Shown here piece after piece: positions 63,414 through 64,000 of a stretch of 64,000 bases of DNA (position 1 is its first letter; each line of letters begins with the position of its first letter). Under the pieces are notes generated by a model, which did not search any database, was not told the origin of the DNA, and was given only the letters and a program-made list of their open reading frames with translations. The DNA comes from Brasenia schreberi. Taxonomy: Eukaryota > Streptophyta > Magnoliopsida > Nymphaeales > Cabombaceae. Made by a program: the position numbers and the translations under genes. The stretch is taken from assembly GCA_036023115.1 (NCBI GenBank), contig JAYKKT010000064.1, positions 6,066,001 to 6,130,000 of the forward strand, in the 5' to 3' direction.

Positions 63414-64000
63414 ATTAAGGTTATTCAGACATTATGGAGTATATAATACTTAAGAACGTAAATGAAAAAGGATGGGATAGTGAACATAAATAAAACCAGC
63501 ATGATGACCATAATAAATAATAATTAAGGCCTACATTTTTCCACTAACCACATCGAATCCCTGATATAAAGAAGTAAAAAGAGCTCTTATTATAGTTCAT
63601 ATTATATCAATATGGTCACATAAATACATCACATCTCTAACAAAAAGCAGCAACCATTTCTTGCTCCCTTTCAATTGGGAGCTAGCTCTAACTCCTAAAA
63701 GGACCTGGATTCATAAAAACGAGTTTAGGAGAAGTCTTCCATTCCATTTCTATTCTTCTTTCCCCTCCCAACCCACAATTGCTCCACCACCAACTTTGTA
63801 CTCTCGAAACTGCAAGTATAACAAAAGTCATTACATGTGGATGTTTAAGCATGTGAATAAGATGAATGAAAGCCTTATTTTACTGTACACAAATCTTTTA
63901 AGAAAAAATATTGTCAAAAGTGACTTCAGGTTCAATTTGAGTTGACACTTGTCTGATCCAATGACAAACTTGATAGAGTTGGATTCAGATCAGTCTGAAC
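63414..64000. other. Gene-free right edge
   Basis: AT-rich sequence without recognised feature. Confidence 0.4.

Overview
This is a stretch of an angiosperm nuclear genome. The evidence is spliced genes with short GT-AG introns, a plant-type histone H3.3 (Thr31, Tyr41, His87, Leu90), a plant 14-3-3 gene, a CGR2/CGR3-type Golgi pectin methyltransferase, an RTE-clade LINE with the plant-type (TTG)n tail, tRNA-derived SINEs and abundant (TC)n/(TA)n/(GA)n microsatellites. I cannot name the species or order. Gene density is low and transposon density is high.

Layout. 1-3010: near-full-length decayed RTE LINE. 3.6-11.7 kb, minus strand: two successive, partly overlapping remnants of an LMBR1-like membrane protein gene with frameshifts, a stop codon and a truncated 5' end. 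They are separated by a second RTE copy that belongs to a recent 1.7-kb duplication. A solo LTR sits in one intron. 11.7-27.5 kb: no gene; microsatellites, fold-back MITEs anchored in microsatellites, SINE remnants, GGTTCGG-type MITEs, short tandem repeats and an orphan RNase H fragment. 28,041-38,391 (+): intact nine-exon SCAI-like (DUF3550/UPF0682) gene, with RTE insertions in three introns. 39,806-47,240 (-): intact CGR2/CGR3-like gene, convergent with the SCAI-like gene. 47.3-49.5 kb: more MITEs. 49,890-57,616 (+): histone H3.3 gene with a probable 5' leader intron of about 7 kb that holds a decayed Ty1/copia element in reverse orientation. 59,876-60,931 (+): 14-3-3 gene lacking about 18 codons and a splice donor. 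61-64 kb: no recognisable gene apart from one RTE fragment.

The four recognised genes are unrelated housekeeping loci, and I see no shared pathway or operon-like logic. The most distinctive features are: (1) the microsatellite-anchored fold-back repeats, which resemble the rice 'Micron' idea; (2) RTE insertions of 32 bp to 3 kb, several with clear target-site duplications; (3) two GC-AG introns in otherwise intact genes; (4) the damaged 14-3-3 gene. I found no convincing undescribed biochemical system. All exon boundaries were deduced by eye from splice consensus, reading frame and remembered family sequence.
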